Positions 61,919 to 64,000 of a DNA stretch of 64,000 bases are shown piece by piece. The notes under the pieces are model-generated. The model saw nothing but the letters and a program-made list of their open reading frames with translations. It ran no database searches and had not been told where the DNA came from. Location of the stretch: the NCBI RefSeq assembly GCF_000299035.1, contig NZ_JH921517.1:361317-425316 (forward strand), given 5' to 3'. A program made the translations under genes and the position numbers. The stretch comes from Bacillus bingmayongensis (GTDB lineage Bacteria; Bacillota; Bacilli; Bacillales; Bacillaceae_G). Every line of letters begins with the position of its first letter. Position 1 is the first letter of the stretch.

Positions 61919-62467
61919 ATTAATTTTTGCATATACGCGTGTGTCACGTAAACTGCCATCTGGAGCAAGAAGATCGTTTTCTAGTGTACCTTCTAAAATA
62001 AATTCAAGACGTTCTGCTAAAGCACATGCATTTACATTTGTAGCATCACAGCGAATTTCAAGTCGTCTAGCACCAAGCTTATCAAAAGCAAATTGGACAG
62101 CGCCTTTCACTGCTTCTGTCATATAACCTTGTTTTGTATAAGCGCTATGTAACCAGAAACGAAGTGAAAACTTTGGAATATCCCAGTTTTCTGGATGAAG
62201 GGTAAGAGCTCCAATAAATGTACCAGATACTTTATCGTATAAGTGAAAAGCTAATGTTTCACGAAGTAAAAATTGTCCGTGAGCTTCTCGAACTGTTTCC
62301 TCAGCACTTTCTTCTGTTTCAGATGTAATGGATATCCAAGGCTGTAAATCTTCTAAAGAAGCTTGAACTGCTTCATATACTTCTGTTCCATCTCCTGGAA
62401 ATGGTTTGCGTACTTGCAGGCGCTCAGTCTGAAATAATGTTGGAAAATCTAATAATAATGGTTTCAA
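61916..62467 (-). CDS. GNAT acetyltransferase (RimJ/RimL type)
   Basis: A 183-residue N-acetyltransferase with LQVRKPFPGDG, GTFIGALTLHPENWDIP, the acetyl-CoA region WLHSAYTKQGYMTEAVKGAVQFAF and RLEIRCDATNVNACALAERLEF. The TTG start at 62467 follows TAGGAGGGATTTTGC on the minus strand. Substrate unknown; these enzymes often modify ribosomal or small-molecule amines. Confidence 0.84.
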   Translation of the reverse strand: MKPLLLDFPTLFQTERLQVRKPFPGDGTEVYEAVQASLEDLQPWISITSETEESAEETVREAHGQFLLRETLAFHLYDKVSGTFIGALTLHPENWDIPKFSLRFWLHSAYTKQGYMTEAVKGAVQFAFDKLGARRLEIRCDATNVNACALAERLEFILEGTLENDLLAPDGSLRDTRVYAKIN

Positions 62468-62533
62468 GCAAAATCCCTCCTATTCTCTACTTTTAAGTTT
62501 AGCAAAGTAGAGCGGAATTTCAATGTTAATTCG

Positions 62534-62561
62534 TCATACTTTTTTCTTTCTTTCATACATT
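62534..62561 (+). promoter_or_regulatory. SigE-like promoter of spoIIM
   Basis: TCATACT (62534-62540) matches the SigE -35 consensus at six of seven positions; after a 13-bp spacer, CATACATT (62554-62561) matches the SigE -10 CATACANT exactly. It lies about 31 bp before the spoIIM start; spoIIM is mother-cell expressed in B. subtilis. Confidence 0.75.
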
Positions 62562-62591
62562 TTAGTAAGAGTGTGAACGGAGGGAAGAAAA

Positions 62592-63239
62592 ATGTTACGA
62601 AAAACTTGGCAAAATCGTATAATTTCTCATATACAAGAGAATTCTTCGCTTTATATATTTAATTCTGTTTTGTTGTTGATGGGTGTGGTGTTTGGTGCCA
62701 TTCTTGTAAATAGCCTAGAGGTGAATCAAAAACAAGATCTATCTTTTTATTTGAGTCGATTTTTTGGACAAGTTTCCAAAGGAGAATTTGCAATTGCGAG
62801 TGACATGTTTCGAGAAAGTTACTTTTCGCAATTAAAATATATTGGATTTATTTGGCTATTAGGTATTTCAATTATTGGATTGCCACTTATTTTTATTTTA
62901 TTATTTTTAAAAGGAGTGGTTGTTGGATTTACAGTAGGTTTTTTAGTTAGTCAGCACGGATGGAATGGACTGTTGTTAGCATTTGTATCTGTGTTGCCAC
63001 AAAATTTAATTATTATTCCAACGTTTCTTGTAATGACGACAATTGCTGCAAGTTTTTCTTTACGTATGATTAGGCATCAATTTATTCGGAAAATTACCGA
63101 GCCACTACTACCGTTATTAATCCGCTACACTTGCTTCTTTCTTGTTATTGGCGTTGTATTAGCAATTTCTTCTAGCATTGAAGCATATGCGTCACCAGTG
63201 TTAATGAAAGAAGTCGTGGGAATTATCAATAAAAAATAA
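62592..63239 (+). CDS. spoIIM: Stage II sporulation protein M
   Basis: SpoIIM is the membrane scaffold of the SpoIIDMP complex that thins peptidoglycan during engulfment. The 215-residue protein has about five membrane segments, the basic cytoplasmic start RKTWQNRIISHIQEN, and the family segment LLFLKGVVVGFTVGFLV. ATG follows GGAGGGAAGAAAA. Its upstream SigE-like promoter fits mother-cell timing. fur follows on the same strand but with its own promoter. Confidence 0.93.
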   Translation: MLRKTWQNRIISHIQENSSLYIFNSVLLLMGVVFGAILVNSLEVNQKQDLSFYLSRFFGQVSKGEFAIASDMFRESYFSQLKYIGFIWLLGISIIGLPLIFILLFLKGVVVGFTVGFLVSQHGWNGLLLAFVSVLPQNLIIIPTFLVMTTIAASFSLRMIRHQFIRKITEPLLPLLIRYTCFFLVIGVVLAISSSIEAYASPVLMKEVVGIINKK

Positions 63240-63247
63240 ATACTACA

Positions 63248-63262
63248 TGAGAATAATTATCA
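63248..63262 (+). promoter_or_regulatory. Fur-box-like operator upstream of fur
   Basis: TGAGAATAATTATCA differs from the 7-1-7 Fur consensus TGATAATNATTATCA at a single position; it fits a PerR box less well (three differences). It begins 9 bp after the spoIIM stop and ends 24 bp upstream of the fur -35. Confidence 0.7.
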
Positions 63263-63285
63263 ACTTATTTTGATTGTTTTTTCTT

Positions 63286-63313
63286 TTGACAGAAGCCCTT
63301 CTTCTGATATAAT
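63286..63313 (+). promoter_or_regulatory. Promoter of fur
   Basis: TTGACA (63286-63291), a 16-bp spacer and TATAAT (63308-63313), about 33 bp before the fur start: both hexamers are consensus. Confidence 0.82.
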
Positions 63314-63346
63314 GGTGTAAGAGTGGCGAGGAGGGAGTAGTACCGA

Positions 63347-63802
63347 ATGGAAGAGAGAATTGAACGAATTAAGAAGCAATTGCATGCAGCGAGCTATAAG
63401 TTAACACCACAACGTGAAGCAACGGTTCGTGTGCTGCTAGAAAATGAAGAAGATCATTTAAGCGCAGAAGATGTTTACCTCCTTGTAAAAGAAAAGTCGC
63501 CAGAGATCGGACTAGCAACCGTCTATCGAACTTTAGAGTTATTATCTGAGTTAAAAGTTGTTGATAAAATTAACTTCGGAGACGGTGTTTCACGCTATGA
63601 CTTACGTCAAGAAGGTGCACAGCGTTTCCATCATCATTTAATTTGTACACAATGCGGTGCTGTACAAGAAATTCAAGAGGATTTACTTGGTGAAGTGGAG
63701 AAAAAAGTAGAACGAGATTGGAGCTTTAAGGTAAAAGACCATCGTTTAACTTTCCATGGGATTTGTAAAAATTGTCAAGAAAATGAAACGAATGAAAAAT
63801 AA
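63347..63802 (+). CDS. fur: Ferric uptake regulator Fur
   Basis: Fur uses Fe(II) to repress iron-uptake genes. The 151-residue protein has a winged helix with the recognition region SAEDVYLLVKEKSPEIGLATVYRTLELL, metal-site HHHLICTQCGAVQEI (CxxC) and a second CKNCQ pair near the C-terminus. The start is ATG 63347 after GGAGGGAGTAGTACCGA. Operator and promoter upstream suggest autoregulation. Distinguished from PerR/Zur by the neighbourhood (spoIIM, yqzK) that matches B. subtilis fur. Confidence 0.92.
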   Translation: MEERIERIKKQLHAASYKLTPQREATVRVLLENEEDHLSAEDVYLLVKEKSPEIGLATVYRTLELLSELKVVDKINFGDGVSRYDLRQEGAQRFHHHLICTQCGAVQEIQEDLLGEVEKKVERDWSFKVKDHRLTFHGICKNCQENETNEK

Positions 63803-63836
63803 CCTTTTCCTATTTAGCTAGGAAGAGGTTTTTTAT
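63800..63836 (+). terminator. Terminator after fur
   Basis: AACCTTTTCCTA and TAGGAAGAGGTT form a 12-bp stem with one mismatch-type pair and a 6-nt loop, followed by TTTTTATTT. Confidence 0.85.
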
Positions 63837-63906
63837 TTAAGTTTAGGTATAAATCGCAGAAAGCTTGGCATATGTTGTAATAACATATATTTTGGAGGAG
63901 TTTACA

Positions 63907-64000
63907 ATGCGCCGAGCTTTAAGATTAACTTTTGATGGGATGAAAGTATTTTTATTATTTACAGGTTGTACGATTTTGTTTTATTTCGCTATACTATGGA
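63907..64000 (+). CDS. YqzK-like membrane protein (DUF4227), 3'-truncated by window
   Basis: The first 31 codons read MRRALRLTFDGMKVFLLFTG and continue into a membrane segment, typical of the YqzK/DUF4227 family that follows fur and precedes xerD in Bacillus. ATG follows GGAGGAGTTTACA. The rest lies outside the window, so only the identity of the start is supported. Confidence 0.75.
   Translation, partial: MRRALRLTFDGMKVFLLFTGCTILFYFAILW

Overview
The window is a stretch of chromosome from a low-GC, spore-forming Firmicute, almost certainly a member of the Bacillus cereus group. Evidence: dense genes with AAGGAGG-type ribosome binding sites, sporulation genes (spoIIM, a YhcN/YlaJ lipoprotein), an LPXTG surface protein, T-box and FMN riboswitches, and gene order resembling the B. 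subtilis yqi-yqj-yqk region (bkd, brxB, artPQR, yqjA, a YqjE-type peptidase, dinB, rnz, proI, yqjP, yqjQ, nudF, spoIIM, fur, yqzK). Three copies of a ~160-bp element resembling the B. cereus-group repeat bcr1 support this. I see no rRNA, tRNA, CRISPR array, insertion sequence or prophage. Species cannot be fixed from sequence reading alone.

Layout. 1-4.4 kb: end of the branched-chain 2-oxo acid dehydrogenase operon (lpdV-bkdAA-bkdAB-bkdB), which makes branched acyl-CoA primers. 4.4-8.7 kb: a DUF421 membrane protein, a RodA/FtsW-type SEDS protein, a NUDIX hydrolase, yjdF with its azaaromatic riboswitch, and a bacilliredoxin. 9-12.3 kb: a basic amino-acid ABC transporter and an ArAE-type membrane protein. 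12.4-19.9 kb: L,D-transpeptidase, the tiny stressosome protein Prli42, an M20 peptidase, DNA polymerase IV, a sporulation lipoprotein, unknown small genes and RNase Z. 20.3-22.5 kb: a PTS-IIC-like gene with an amber codon at position 2, then two-subunit L-serine dehydratase. 22.5-25.5 kb: proC, a metallo-beta-lactamase-fold protein, a short-chain dehydrogenase and a YqzH-like protein. 25.7-30.9 kb: argCJBDF, glutamate to citrulline.

31-37.3 kb: a tyrosine-rich 56-residue protein, a MarR regulator, a GDSL hydrolase, a wall-anchored 5'-nucleotidase flanked by repeats, and an NhaC-family transporter behind a tandem T-box leader. 37.3-44.1 kb: bioADFHCB under a BirA operator, bracketed by two related small secreted proteins. 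44.1-48 kb: riboflavin operon ribD-ribE-ribBA-ribH (minus strand) with an FMN riboswitch. 48.1-49.1 kb: paired Fluc/CrcB fluoride channels. 49-56.3 kb: CDGSH protein, hydrolases, acetyltransferase, LacI regulator, YuiF-type transporter, an HTH-RHH-like protein and a ferritin-like protein. 56.5-64 kb: a second 5'-nucleotidase, DUF3886, GrpB, two aldo/keto reductases, nudF, an acetyltransferase, spoIIM with a SigE-like promoter, fur with a Fur-box-like operator, and the start of yqzK.

Two dispersed repeat families give the window its most unusual texture. Family A (bcr1-like, three copies, all plus strand) always sits between a terminator or promoter and the next plus-strand gene. Family B (three near-complete copies and one internally deleted) is a structured element whose left end carries TAA; in three of the four copies that TAA is the stop codon of the gene before it. 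Biosynthetic control is mostly by RNA leaders or repressors visible in the DNA: T-box (predicted tyrosine), FMN, yjdF and BirA.
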